Part shown: piece after piece, positions 8,321-17,238 of the stretch | Position numbering within the stretch: position 1 is the first letter of the stretch | Layout of the letters: each line of letters starts with the position of its first letter | Origin: Acidobacteriaceae bacterium | GTDB lineage: Bacteria > Acidobacteriota > Terriglobia > Bryobacterales > Bryobacteraceae | Length of the DNA: 64,000 bases | Direction: 5' to 3' | Assembly: GCA_019233755.1 (NCBI GenBank) | Contig: JAFAMD010000065.1 | Location: forward strand, 1 to 64,000 | Notes under the pieces: generated by a model | Seen by the model: only the letters and a program-made list of their open reading frames with translations | Databases searched by the model: none | Told to the model about the DNA's origin: nothing | Program-made: the position numbers and the translations under genes

Positions 8321-9910
8321 CTACAGCGGATCACGCGTAAGCTGGCCGTTGACAAGGCGCCAGATTTTGCACGGGTTCGCATTCTGCAGCTCGGGCGGCA
8401 GCAGGTGCTCGGGAAAATTTTGATAACAGACCGGGCGTGCGAAGCGATAAATCGATGCCGCGCCTACAGAGGTAAATTTCTCGTCTGTCGTCGCGGGATA
8501 CGGCCCGCCGTGATGCATGGCGTACCCGACTTCGACACCAGTAGGATAGCCATTAAAGATCACTCTGCCGGCCTTGCGGCTCAGCGTATCGATCAGTTCT
8601 TTATTTTTTTCCAGCTCGTCAGGTGTGCCGTGAATCGTCGCGGTCAGAGTACCTTCTATATGCTCGCTGCACTGGCGAACCTGCTCTTCATCGACGCACC
8701 GAACCACCAGCGTAGAGGGCCCGAAGATCTCTTCATGCAGTTGGTGATTCTTAAGCCACGTGGAAGCATCGGTAACCAGCAACCCGGGCCGGCCTTCGGT
8801 GCGGCTCGGGTCAGCCGTGCGGGCAGCAACCTGGGCACCCACTCCTTCGATGCCTGCTGCCGCTTTGAACCTTTGTGCGAAATTCGCGGAAATTCCCGGA
8901 TTCAGCATGGTGCCGGGCATGCCTTCCCTGAAGAGCTCGCTCAGGCTTGCGATAAGTTCCTCCATCCCGCCACCCTCGGCGGCGAATACTAAACCGGGAG
9001 ACGTACAGAACTGGCCCACCCCCAACAGCACGGAACGATACAGTCCTTCCGCAATGCTTCGCGCGCTTGTCTTTAAAACCTCCGGCAAGATCACAACCGG
9101 ATTGACGCTGCCCATCTCGGCATAGACAGGAATAGGATCTCGTCGGCGGGCGGCCGCGTCGAAGAGGGCTCGTCCGGCGAACTGCGAGCCCGTGAATGCT
9201 ACCGCTTTGGTGTGACGGTGGGTCGCCAAAGCAATGCTCACCTCTGTACCCAGACCATGCAGCAGGGAGAACGTGCCTTCCGGCATTCCCCGTTTGCGCG
9301 TGGCATGCTGAATAGCGTTGCCGACCAGTTCCGAAGTGCCCGGATGCGCCGGATGCACTTTCACTATCACCGGGTTTTTCGCCGCAAACGCCGAAGCCGT
9401 ATCCCCGCCTGCAACGGAAAACGCGAGCGGAAAATTGCTGGCGCCGAACACTGCGACCGGGCCGATAGGCTGCAGCATCCGGCGGAGATCGGGTCGCGGC
9501 ACGGGCTTGCGATCGGGCAGCGCGGGTTCTATCCGCGCATCCACCCAGGAGCCTTCGCGCACAACATCGGCAAACAGCTTGATCTGGTTGGTGGTGCGAT
9601 CACGCTCCCCGCGCAGACGGTCGATGCCCAGTGCTGTCTCGCGATCCGCCGTTTCGACAAGGCTGTCGCCAAGCGCAAGGATCTCGTCTCTGACAGCGAG
9701 CAGGAAATTCGCAATTTGCCCGGCGTCGATTTCTCGCATGTCCACGGCGGCGCGCTGCGCCAGTTCGAGCGCGTGTTCGACCTCGCCCGGCGTGGCTTCG
9801 TGGAAAAGAGCCTCCAACTGCTTTCCCTCGCGCGGAGAATAGGCGCGGTACGTCTGCGAGCCCTCGGCGGATTGTTCGAACCCGATGATGTTTTTCCCAT
9901 GAAACGTCAT
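8321..9910 (-). CDS. Aldehyde dehydrogenase, alpha-ketoglutaric semialdehyde dehydrogenase type
   Basis: The 529-residue protein has the features of the NADP-dependent ketoglutarate semialdehyde (2,5-dioxovalerate) dehydrogenase subgroup. These include the early NIIGFEQSAEGSQTYRAYSP segment, the cofactor-binding FGASNFPLAFSVAGGDTA, VAFTGSQFAGRAL, the general-base Glu in AEMGSVNP, and the nucleophile Cys in GQFCTSPG. It oxidises the semialdehyde to 2-oxoglutarate at the end of non-phosphorylating pentose or aldarate breakdown. No other pathway genes adjoin it, so the physiological substrate is uncertain. It is divergent from the methyltransferase gene. Confidence 0.88.
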   Translation of the reverse strand: MTFHGKNIIGFEQSAEGSQTYRAYSPREGKQLEALFHEATPGEVEHALELAQRAAVDMREIDAGQIANFLLAVRDEILALGDSLVETADRETALGIDRLRGERDRTTNQIKLFADVVREGSWVDARIEPALPDRKPVPRPDLRRMLQPIGPVAVFGASNFPLAFSVAGGDTASAFAAKNPVIVKVHPAHPGTSELVGNAIQHATRKRGMPEGTFSLLHGLGTEVSIALATHRHTKAVAFTGSQFAGRALFDAAARRRDPIPVYAEMGSVNPVVILPEVLKTSARSIAEGLYRSVLLGVGQFCTSPGLVFAAEGGGMEELIASLSELFREGMPGTMLNPGISANFAQRFKAAAGIEGVGAQVAARTADPSRTEGRPGLLVTDASTWLKNHQLHEEIFGPSTLVVRCVDEEQVRQCSEHIEGTLTATIHGTPDELEKNKELIDTLSRKAGRVIFNGYPTGVEVGYAMHHGGPYPATTDEKFTSVGAASIYRFARPVCYQNFPEHLLPPELQNANPCKIWRLVNGQLTRDPL

Positions 9911-9976
9911 AGCGAACTCAAGTCCAGCTTATACGGCCCCGCGTCCAGTTTCCGGATTTGATAATGTTCAAGTCCT

Positions 9977-11017
9977 ATGTCGACGCAAGTTGCGCAACAG
10001 CAAAGTGCCGGTCCCGCGACGCCGGAAAAAATCATGCAGTTCGCCTGGAGCTACGCTCCGCCGTTGATTATCGATGCAGCCCTCAAGAACGGACTCTTTG
10101 ATGCGCTGGCCAAGGGCCCGTTGTCGGCGGACGAACTGGCGTCGGCTACCAACACATCGGCGCGCGGCGTGCGCGCTGCCATGGACGCGCTCGTTGGGTT
10201 CGGCCTCGCGGCGCGTGATGCGCAGGGCCGCTACGTGCTATCGCCGGAAAGCGCGGCCTTCCTGGTTAGCTCCCAACCGGGTTACCTCGGCGGCTTTTTC
10301 AACCACATGACCCGCGACCTGATTCCGGCGTGGCTATCGGTAGGTGAATGCGTTCGAACCGGCCGGCCCGCGCGACATGTGAACACGGACGTCGAGGGCG
10401 CAAAGTTTTTCCACGACTTCGTGGAGTCGCTGTTCCCGCTGAGCTATCCGGTCGCGCAAGGCCTTGCTCATGCGCTGGCCTTCCCTCAGTCGGAGCCGGT
10501 GAAGGTTCTCGATATTGCAGCAGGCTCCGGTGTGTGGGGAATTGGCTTGGCAGAAGCATGCCCCTTGGCGCACGTGACCGCTGTGGATTGGGACGAGGTT
10601 CTTCCGGTCACCCGCGAAATAGTTGCCCGGCATAAGCTGTCGGAACAATTCAGTTTCGTTGCGGGCGATATTCTCGAGGCCGATTACGGAACGGACTACG
10701 ATGTTGCAACGCTCGGCCACATCCTGCATTCCGAGGGCGATGCCCGCAGCATCGCGCTGCTGCGGAAGGTGGCGAATGCGTTGAAACCAGGTGGCGTCAT
10801 CGCGATTGCGGAATTTCTTGTCGACGATGACCGGAACGGCCCGCCACAGGGTCTCATCTTCGCCGTGAACATGCTCGTCAATACAGATACCGGCCGTACT
10901 TTTTCCTTCGCAGAAATAAAGGAATGGCTTGCCGATGCCGGGTTTACCAACGCGCGCCTTCTGCCGGGCCCCGGCGTCTCGCCCTTGATTCTTGCGAATA
11001 GAATGTCTCGAAAATAA
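9977..11017 (+). CDS. SAM-dependent O-methyltransferase (acetylserotonin MT-like)
   Basis: An N-terminal winged-helix dimerisation domain (about residues 15-100, AWSYAPPLIIDAALKNGLFDAL) is followed by a class I SAM domain with motif I VLDIAAGSGVWGIGLA, acidic motif II VTAVDWDEVL, and GDILEADYGTDYDVATLGHILH. The layout matches the plant/bacterial small-molecule methyltransferases. The equivalent of the usual catalytic His falls in LGHILHSEGD. A -10-like GATAAT lies 11 bases before the ATG. The substrate is unknown; there are no neighbouring biosynthetic genes. Confidence 0.85.
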   Translation: MSTQVAQQQSAGPATPEKIMQFAWSYAPPLIIDAALKNGLFDALAKGPLSADELASATNTSARGVRAAMDALVGFGLAARDAQGRYVLSPESAAFLVSSQPGYLGGFFNHMTRDLIPAWLSVGECVRTGRPARHVNTDVEGAKFFHDFVESLFPLSYPVAQGLAHALAFPQSEPVKVLDIAAGSGVWGIGLAEACPLAHVTAVDWDEVLPVTREIVARHKLSEQFSFVAGDILEADYGTDYDVATLGHILHSEGDARSIALLRKVANALKPGGVIAIAEFLVDDDRNGPPQGLIFAVNMLVNTDTGRTFSFAEIKEWLADAGFTNARLLPGPGVSPLILANRMSRK

Positions 11018-11038
11018 CGAAATAGTTTCTTAGAGTGA

Positions 11039-11398
11039 TTAGTTCGGGCGCCCCTTCAGCTCTTTTTTGGCCTGTGGAACATCTTGCGCGGCGATCAGCA
11101 CCGCGTTCAAATGAGTCACCACAAGCATCTTCTGCAGATTCGGATTTACCTCCACCAGCCGCATGGGGCATCCGCGTTTGCTGGCGGCTGTGTAGACGAT
11201 CGTCAGTTCGCTCAATCCGGAACTGTCGGCGTTCGTGACCGAACCGACGCGCAAAATAATCCCGGCCACAGTGGGGTCCGCGAGCACATCCCTGGCGGCA
11301 TGCCTTAAAGAGAGTAAGGACGGGCCGAGCGTGAGTTGACCGGCCAGATCGAATATGGCCACGCCATCTTCGATTCGGGTCTCGATAGTGAGCGGCAT
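11039..11398 (-). CDS. STAS-domain anti-sigma factor antagonist
   Basis: The 119-residue single STAS domain resembles SpoIIAA/RsbV (IFDLAGQLTLG, then NADSSGLSEL). The serine-rich DSSG motif holds the expected phosphorylation site that an anti-sigma kinase would modify. AGGAG lies 9-10 bases before the ATG. No partner kinase or sigma factor is in the window, so it probably acts through a partner encoded elsewhere. It is convergent with the methyltransferase gene. Confidence 0.9.
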   Translation of the reverse strand: MPLTIETRIEDGVAIFDLAGQLTLGPSLLSLRHAARDVLADPTVAGIILRVGSVTNADSSGLSELTIVYTAASKRGCPMRLVEVNPNLQKMLVVTHLNAVLIAAQDVPQAKKELKGRPN

Positions 11399-11497
11399 AT
11401 GAGGGCTCCTGGTTTTTCTCGACTTCGCTTCGTTATCTAATTAGCACTCTCGTTAACTTGCATTATCCGAATTGTTCTGCAGCATTCGTCGTTCGAC

Positions 11498-11528
11498 TTG
11501 AAAAACACATATTTTTCAACGTTTTTTT
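11498..11528. other. AT-rich palindrome followed by a T-run
   Basis: TTGAAAAA and TTTTTCAA flank a 6-base spacer, then CG and seven T on the plus strand. It lies upstream of the STAS gene on the other strand. It could be a weak plus-strand terminator or part of the STAS promoter region. The stem is GC-poor, so the function is open. Confidence 0.35.
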
Positions 11529-11580
11529 CATTGGCCGGCTCACGCTTGCCGCGGTACGCAAAATGCAATATCAAAAGTGC

Positions 11581-11693
11581 TCGTCAGGCTAAGCGAAATC
11601 TCTCGGAGGGTTTCGTTTAGCTCTGCGAGGATAACCCCGCTCATAGCGTCGAACAAGCAGCGCGCTCTTCTCCGGAGCGCGCTGCTATTTTTT
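11581..11693 (+). ncRNA. Candidate orphan small RNA with intrinsic terminator
   Basis: No gene is supported on the plus strand here, yet the segment ends in a textbook intrinsic terminator. Upstream is a second hairpin with CTAAGCGAAA (11589-11598) pairing TTTCGTTTAG (11611-11620), one G-U pair, and a loop holding GGAGGG. A weak promoter, TTGCCG, 17 bases, TATCAA (11546-11574), would start transcription near 11581. The predicted RNA is about 113 bases. The GGAGGG loop could be a Csr/Rsm-type or anti-Shine-Dalgarno contact, which is speculation. Alternatively the terminator is bidirectional and serves the M28 peptidase gene. Confidence 0.4.
11656..11693 (+). terminator. Strong intrinsic terminator
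   Basis: AGCAGCGCGCTC pairs perfectly with GAGCGCGCTGCT (12 bp) around a 7-base loop, followed by ATTTTTT on the plus strand. On the minus strand only TTGTT follows, so the plus orientation is favoured. It may also end minus-strand transcripts of the M28 peptidase gene. Confidence 0.8.
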
Positions 11694-11707
11694 CGCCGCC
11701 CTTTTTG

Positions 11708-13081
11708 TCAGTAGGTTGCGATCTTCGGCTGCCGGTACGGCGGAGTAACGTAGGCTGAGACCAGGCTTTCATTCCCTTCTTTATCAATTGCCTTTACACC
11801 CAGAACCAGCTCGTCGAGATTTACGTTCGGTAGCGTGTATTTCGTCACATTTCCTACAAAAATCTCTTTTTCCCAGACTGGCGACGTCGTTTTCCGGATG
11901 ACAATAGCGTATCCCAATAAATCGGGCTCCGGATGGTCATCGTGCCACGTCATCACTGCGTCATAGCCGGCGTAGCCGTCGCTGTTTGTGCCGCGGCTCA
12001 AGGGGGATGCGTACGCGCGGCCTTCACTCGGTTCGGGCACTTTTAGCTCAGGCGGTTTCGGCGCCAGCGCCAGGCTGGCGAGCGCGGCGGCATTTGCCTT
12101 CGCTACCAGCGCTGTGTACTGAGGAGCCGTGTTCGCAAACGTGTCGGTGGCCGTGTGCTGGTTCGAGAAATTCTCCATTGGGGTGGTAACACGTACGGCA
12201 GCATAGCCGAAAGCATTGAAGGGGCTATGGTCGCCCCCTCGCCCGAAGCGGTCATGCCGGAATACCAGATTCACATCGAATCCGGGTTGGTAGCGTTCGG
12301 CCGCTTCTTTCATGTACCGGGCCAGGTGCCGGGATGTGGAGTCGTTCGGCTCCTCCGAGTACACGTTTACATAACGGTTGCTCATCTCGCCGCTGCCGGT
12401 AACATCGCTGCCGATGATGTCGTTGTTAAATACACCCTCGATCACTTGCTCTTTGGCTGCGGCATCTTGGGCGTAGAGGCCGCTGCCGAATAAACCGTAC
12501 TCTTCCGCCGCGAAGGCAACGAATACAATCGTCTTCCGGAACTGATGCTGGCTGATCACCCGCGCCAGTTCCATTACCGCCGCTGTGCCGCTTCCGTCGT
12601 CCGTCACGCCCGGGGCCGGGGCCGCGGCGGTGGCTTCGGAATCCAGTTCCCGCCGGCCGTCGGGGCCGGTCTTATATACCAGGTTGATCGTGTCATAATG
12701 ACCCGTCACCAGAACGTGCCGTTCCGGCTCGCCGGTTCCAGGCAGCACCGCTATCACGTTCCAGATCTCCACATCGCGAAACGCCCGGCCTTGCTTGGCG
12801 AGCCGGTGCTTATCGAAGGAGACCTGCAGTCGCGGGCTGTAACTGCGAAACTGCGCGGCAATCCACTCCCGCGCCGCTCCAATTCCTCGATCGGGATCGT
12901 CTGTTGCCGAGTAGATATTCCGCGTCCCGAACGTTTCCAGTTTCTTCTGGATTTCAGCGATCCGATCCGCCGAAACCTGGGAAACAACGGCTTGCACTTC
13001 GGGATTCAATAGTTTCTGAATATCGCCGCCAAGGATGCAGCCAGCCGCTGAGAGGAGACACACAAGGATTCTCAATTTCAT
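11708..13081 (-). CDS. Secreted M28 family metallopeptidase
   Basis: An N-terminal export signal (MKLRILVCLLSAAGCILGG) has a Cys that could be a weak lipobox, although position -3 is Ala. The catalytic domain carries the di-zinc ligands of M28 aminopeptidases: His in VTGHYDT, Asp in GVTDDGSG, the Glu pair in AAEEYG, Asp in NNDIIG and His in NQHTATD. About 110 C-terminal residues (from KPPELKVPEP) look like a fibronectin-type or similar beta domain. It probably trims peptides or aminoacyl groups in the periplasm. It is the last gene before the strong hairpin at 11656-11686. Confidence 0.9.
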   Translation of the reverse strand: MKLRILVCLLSAAGCILGGDIQKLLNPEVQAVVSQVSADRIAEIQKKLETFGTRNIYSATDDPDRGIGAAREWIAAQFRSYSPRLQVSFDKHRLAKQGRAFRDVEIWNVIAVLPGTGEPERHVLVTGHYDTINLVYKTGPDGRRELDSEATAAAPAPGVTDDGSGTAAVMELARVISQHQFRKTIVFVAFAAEEYGLFGSGLYAQDAAAKEQVIEGVFNNDIIGSDVTGSGEMSNRYVNVYSEEPNDSTSRHLARYMKEAAERYQPGFDVNLVFRHDRFGRGGDHSPFNAFGYAAVRVTTPMENFSNQHTATDTFANTAPQYTALVAKANAAALASLALAPKPPELKVPEPSEGRAYASPLSRGTNSDGYAGYDAVMTWHDDHPEPDLLGYAIVIRKTTSPVWEKEIFVGNVTKYTLPNVNLDELVLGVKAIDKEGNESLVSAYVTPPYRQPKIATY

Positions 13082-13232
13082 CGGAGTGTTTTGCCATCCT
13101 AACGCAACCCGGCCGCGTCATCGTGCATCCCATTATTGGGAGGCGGATATGAGAAACAGTAGAGCCTCCGCGAGCTAAAGATCCTGGGAGAGAGTTGTAC
13201 CCACACCAACACCAAACGCTCTTGTCCTAGGT

Positions 13233-13257
13233 AGAGGGGCCATCCTCCGGCCCCTCT
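13233..13257. terminator. GC-rich hairpin after smc
   Basis: AGAGGGGCC and GGCCCCTCT form a perfect 9-bp stem with a 7-base loop, six bases past the smc stop codon. There is no T-run on the minus strand, so it may work with Rho or simply protect the transcript end. Confidence 0.6.
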
Positions 13258-13263
13258 TGCCCT

Positions 13264-16200
13264 TCAACCCCCAACGGTTACCAGTTCTTCTTCGCTGGCT
13301 TCGAAGCGTCTGGGCTCCGGCCGCGCCTCAGCTACTGGTGGCTTGAATTTTACAGAGACAAGCTTGGACACACCGGGCTCCTGCATCGTGACTCCGTAGA
13401 GCGACTGCGCCGCCTCCATGGTGCGTTTAGAGTGCGTAATGACAATGAACTGTGTGTCGGACGCCATCTCGCGGAGCAGCCTGGTGAGGCGTTCGATGTT
13501 CGGCTCATCGAGCGGGGCATCCACTTCGTCGAGGATGCAGAACGGGCTTGGCGTGTATTGGAAAATGCCCATCAGCAGGGCCATCGCGGTCAGCGATTTC
13601 TCGCCGCCCGAAAGCAGCAGTACGCTCTGCAGCCTCTTGCCCGGCGGCGAGGCGACGATGTCGATTCCCGATTCCGCGAGGTTCTCCTCGTCGGTGAGCC
13701 GCATCTCGCCGATTCCGCCACCGAAGAGAACCTTGAACATCTCGCGGAAGTTCGCATTGATTGCATGGAAGGCCTCGCCAAACCGCTTTCGCGATTCGCC
13801 GTCGAGCTCCTGAATCGCGCGTTCCGTGTCGCGGATCGAATCGAGCAGATCCTGCCGCTGCGCGTTCAGGAAGTCCTGCCGCTGCTGGGCTTCTTCAAAC
13901 TCTTCGAGTGCCTGGGGGTTCACCGGACCCAGTGCTTCGATCTTGCGCCGCACTTCCGTGTACTTGGCGTCAAGCTCCTCGAGCGCCGCATCGTCGGGTA
14001 TGGTCTCAACTGTTTCTGCCAATTGCGCGAGAGTCGATTCAAGTTCTTTGAGGCAGGTTTCTTCAAGGTACTTGAGATCGGCTTCGGCACGCGCCATAGC
14101 CACTTGCAGCTCACTTCGCTGCTCCTGACCGGCTTGCGCTTTAGTCCGCAATGATTTCAATACCTCATCGGCTTCCGCCAAGCGGTTTCGAAGGTCGGTT
14201 TCCTCATCGGCCAGGCGCTTGACGTCGGCCTCGGTGGCGGCGATTTGCCCTTTCAGCTCGTTGCTGCGCGATTCAAGTTCGGTGTTGCTGGCAAGAAACT
14301 GTGCCCGCTCTCCGCTCAGGCGCTCGGTTTCGCGCGCCAGATGCGCGGTGCGGTTTGCAAAATCGCGGACCTGGTTTTCCAAGCGCGACCGGTTGGCTGC
14401 CAATGCCCGGCGCCGCTCCTCGAGACTCGCCAGGTTCGCGCGCAGGCTTGCGTGGCCCTCTGCCGCATGTGCCACCTCGGCCTGCAGACCGCTGAGCTGT
14501 TCGCGCGAAGCTTCAAGTGATTCCTCTTCCGTCGTCCTCGCCTGCTCGCGTTCCGCCAGCGCCTGCCGATCGCGCTCCACGTTTTCCTGCAGCCTTACCC
14601 GATCATGCGAAATCCGGTCCAACTCCAGCCGCGCGTGCGACAGCCGCGTCTGCACGCGCTGAAATTCTTCAGCGAGCTTCCGGCTCTCGTGATCGAGCGC
14701 GAGCACGTCCTTCTCCTGCGCCTGTTGTTGCGTCCGCAGCAGCTCAAGGTGCTCCGTCAGCGATGCGATCGTGTGCTCGAGTTCGCCCAAATGATTCTGG
14801 GCGGCAGTAAGTTCCGCCTGCTTGACCTGCTCACTCTGCGAGACTTCCCGCAACTCGCGTTTCAGTGCCAGCGGGCCCGCGCCTGACTTCTTGCCACCGC
14901 TCACCGCACGGCCGTGATAGTTCACGCCATCGGTTGTCAGAAACCAACAGTGCGGAAATTGCGTGGCCATTTCCCGGGCGCGCCCGCGGTCCTGCACAAA
15001 GTAGCAGCTTGCAATGCGCTGCAGGAGCTGCACCGGTACCTGCGACAGGCCGTTGGTAAAGCGCAGCACCTCCGTGAGTTTCGTGATCCCGGAATCGGCT
15101 GGCGGCCGCGGCAGATCCAGCGGGCTGCCGCTCTGTTCGCCGATCTCCTCCGGCACGAATGTCGCACGCCCGTTTAATTGGCTGCGCATCAGTTCCACGC
15201 CGCGCTCGGCGTCGGCCCAGTCTTTGACGACCACGAACTCCAGTTCGTCATGGAGGAATTCTTCTGCCGCCTTCTCAAACTGCGGGTCCACTTCGAGGAA
15301 GTCGGCCAGCACGCCTACCGGCCGGAAGTCCTGAATCTTGCCGCGTTCGACGGCTGTGAACAAGCCCTTTACCGTCTCGGTTGTGTAGCTGCGATGCTGG
15401 ATTACCTCATTCAGCGAATCCTTCCGGGCCTTCACGCGCGAGACCTCGCCGCGCAGCCGGTCCACCGTGTGCCGGCTCTCGTTGAGTTGCGCGCGTGCGG
15501 TGCGGAGTTCTTCCTCGACAGTCTTTCTCTGATCCTGTACGGAAACCAGTTCGGTTTGCCGCGCGGCCAGCCGTTCAGAGAGTTGACCTTTAAGCTGCTG
15601 AATACGTTCAAGGTCGCTCTCAGACTGCTGCTCTTCGGCCTTGGCGCGCGCCGTTTCACGGTCGGCGGAAGCCAATTGCGCCTCTATCTGCGTGATCCGG
15701 TTCTTCAAGCCGGACGATTCGCCCAGCAGCTTCAGAACCCGCTGCCGCGCGGCTTCGAGACCACGCTCCTGCTCCGCCAGGCGGTTCTGTGCCTGCTGCC
15801 GCTCAGCCGCTTTTGTCTCGAGTTCCTGCCGCACTGCCGCATACTCGGAATCGAGCGCCTCCACTTCAACCGATTGCTGCTCCAGTTCGGCGGCGCGTTC
15901 TTGCCTCTGCTTCTCGAGCGACTGCGCTTCCTGTTCCCCGGAAGCCAGGCGCTGCTCGATCTGCTGAATCTGTTTCAGCTGGTACTCCAGCTTGCCCCTT
16001 ACGCGTTCGGCTTCCACGCTGAGATCCGCGAGCAGCTTCCGTGTCCGGGTCAGCTCCTGCTCTGTGGCGTACGAACTTTCGAGAAGCTTGGTCTGCTCCG
16101 TTTCGCGTTCGGCAATTGCCGCTTGTGCGGTTTGCAATTCGGAGGATGCCAGATTGAGTTCGATGGCGAGCTTGGCCGTCTCGCGTTCGAGCATACGGAA

Positions 16201-17103
16201 TCTGGCCGCAAGCAACTGCCGCAGGTAGCCGGTGGATTCAGTCTTCAGTTCCCCGTAGCGCTTAGTCTTTGCCGCCTGACGTTTCAGCGAGTTCACCTGC
16301 CGCGTGACTTCTTCGAGAATGTCGAAGACGCGCGAAAGATTCTGTTTCGCGCTTTCCAGTTTGGCTTCCGCCAGCCGCTTGCGCGTTTTGAACTTCGTGA
16401 TGCCCGCAGCCTCTTCAATCACGGCACGCCGATCCTGCGGTTTGTTGCTGAGGATCTGTCCGATGCGGCCCTGTTCGATGATGGCGTAGCTTTCCGGCCC
16501 CAGCCCGGTGCCCAGAAAGAGATCCTGAATATCCCGCAGCCGAACCGTTTTCCCGTTGATCAGGTACTCGCTCTCCCCAGAGCGGTAGAGCCGGCGCGTG
16601 ATCGTGATCTCACCTGTTTTGACGGCGGTTCTGACGGCTTCCGCCTTCGGCACGGCGTGTTCGCCTGTGCCGTTCAGCACCTGGTGACCGGTTTCCCCCG
16701 GTGGATCGCTGTTTACAGGAGGATGGCCGTTTACAGAATGATCCACCGTCGGGGTGCCAGCTCCGTTGACCGGAGCTCGTAGCTCGGACTCGTGCGGCTT
16801 AGGCAACGGAAGATGCGCCGCCGCGAGGGCTGCTTCGTCCGGCACCAGCGTCATTGTGACGGAGGCCATGCCGAGCGCCTTCTTTTCCCGCGTTCCCGCA
16901 AAGATGACATCTTCCATGCGGGCGCCGCGCAGGCTCTTCGCTGACTGCTCGCCCAGCACCCAGCTTATGGCGTCACTCAGATTCGACTTTCCGCATCCAT
17001 TAGGGCCTACAATGGCAGCAATTCCGCTGCCATTGAATTTCATCTCTGTTCGGTCGTAAAAAGATTTGAAGCCATGGATTTCGACGCGCTTAAGTTTCAG
17101 CAA
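13264..17103 (-). CDS. smc: Chromosome segregation protein SMC
   Basis: The 1279-residue protein has Walker A GPNGCGKSN (33-41), long coiled coils, a hinge near the middle (FRPVGVLADFLEV onward), ABC signature LLLSGGEKS (about 1162) and Walker B CILDEVDAPLDEPN (about 1188). SMC compacts and segregates chromosomes with ScpA and ScpB, which are not in this window. One oddity is residues 90-162: between the second strand (SVTMTLVPDE) and GEITITRRLYRSGESEY there is a Pro/Gly/Asn-rich insert with VNG repeats, where I recall only 10-15 residues in other SMCs. It is probably a disordered loop on the ATPase head. The upstream gap holds the divergent hydrolase promoter. Confidence 0.97.
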   Translation of the reverse strand: MLKLKRVEIHGFKSFYDRTEMKFNGSGIAAIVGPNGCGKSNLSDAISWVLGEQSAKSLRGARMEDVIFAGTREKKALGMASVTMTLVPDEAALAAAHLPLPKPHESELRAPVNGAGTPTVDHSVNGHPPVNSDPPGETGHQVLNGTGEHAVPKAEAVRTAVKTGEITITRRLYRSGESEYLINGKTVRLRDIQDLFLGTGLGPESYAIIEQGRIGQILSNKPQDRRAVIEEAAGITKFKTRKRLAEAKLESAKQNLSRVFDILEEVTRQVNSLKRQAAKTKRYGELKTESTGYLRQLLAARFRMLERETAKLAIELNLASSELQTAQAAIAERETEQTKLLESSYATEQELTRTRKLLADLSVEAERVRGKLEYQLKQIQQIEQRLASGEQEAQSLEKQRQERAAELEQQSVEVEALDSEYAAVRQELETKAAERQQAQNRLAEQERGLEAARQRVLKLLGESSGLKNRITQIEAQLASADRETARAKAEEQQSESDLERIQQLKGQLSERLAARQTELVSVQDQRKTVEEELRTARAQLNESRHTVDRLRGEVSRVKARKDSLNEVIQHRSYTTETVKGLFTAVERGKIQDFRPVGVLADFLEVDPQFEKAAEEFLHDELEFVVVKDWADAERGVELMRSQLNGRATFVPEEIGEQSGSPLDLPRPPADSGITKLTEVLRFTNGLSQVPVQLLQRIASCYFVQDRGRAREMATQFPHCWFLTTDGVNYHGRAVSGGKKSGAGPLALKRELREVSQSEQVKQAELTAAQNHLGELEHTIASLTEHLELLRTQQQAQEKDVLALDHESRKLAEEFQRVQTRLSHARLELDRISHDRVRLQENVERDRQALAEREQARTTEEESLEASREQLSGLQAEVAHAAEGHASLRANLASLEERRRALAANRSRLENQVRDFANRTAHLARETERLSGERAQFLASNTELESRSNELKGQIAATEADVKRLADEETDLRNRLAEADEVLKSLRTKAQAGQEQRSELQVAMARAEADLKYLEETCLKELESTLAQLAETVETIPDDAALEELDAKYTEVRRKIEALGPVNPQALEEFEEAQQRQDFLNAQRQDLLDSIRDTERAIQELDGESRKRFGEAFHAINANFREMFKVLFGGGIGEMRLTDEENLAESGIDIVASPPGKRLQSVLLLSGGEKSLTAMALLMGIFQYTPSPFCILDEVDAPLDEPNIERLTRLLREMASDTQFIVITHSKRTMEAAQSLYGVTMQEPGVSKLVSVKFKPPVAEARPEPRRFEASEEELVTVGG

Positions 17104-17238
17104 CTGGCCGTACCCTCTGTAGCGAAAATTCTCGGGGGTGTCTCCATCCTACCTGGACTTCCCTCGTGTGTAAAGCTCTCTACCACTCGGATTTGGGTGT
17201 CTAGCAGTAAAGACAACTATATGTAGGGGTTCGGTTGC

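Noticed and set aside
15178-16782. Long plus-strand frame (534 codons) opposite smc
   Set aside because: It is the antisense shadow of SMC; the minus strand has all SMC motifs, and the plus frame has none of a known family.
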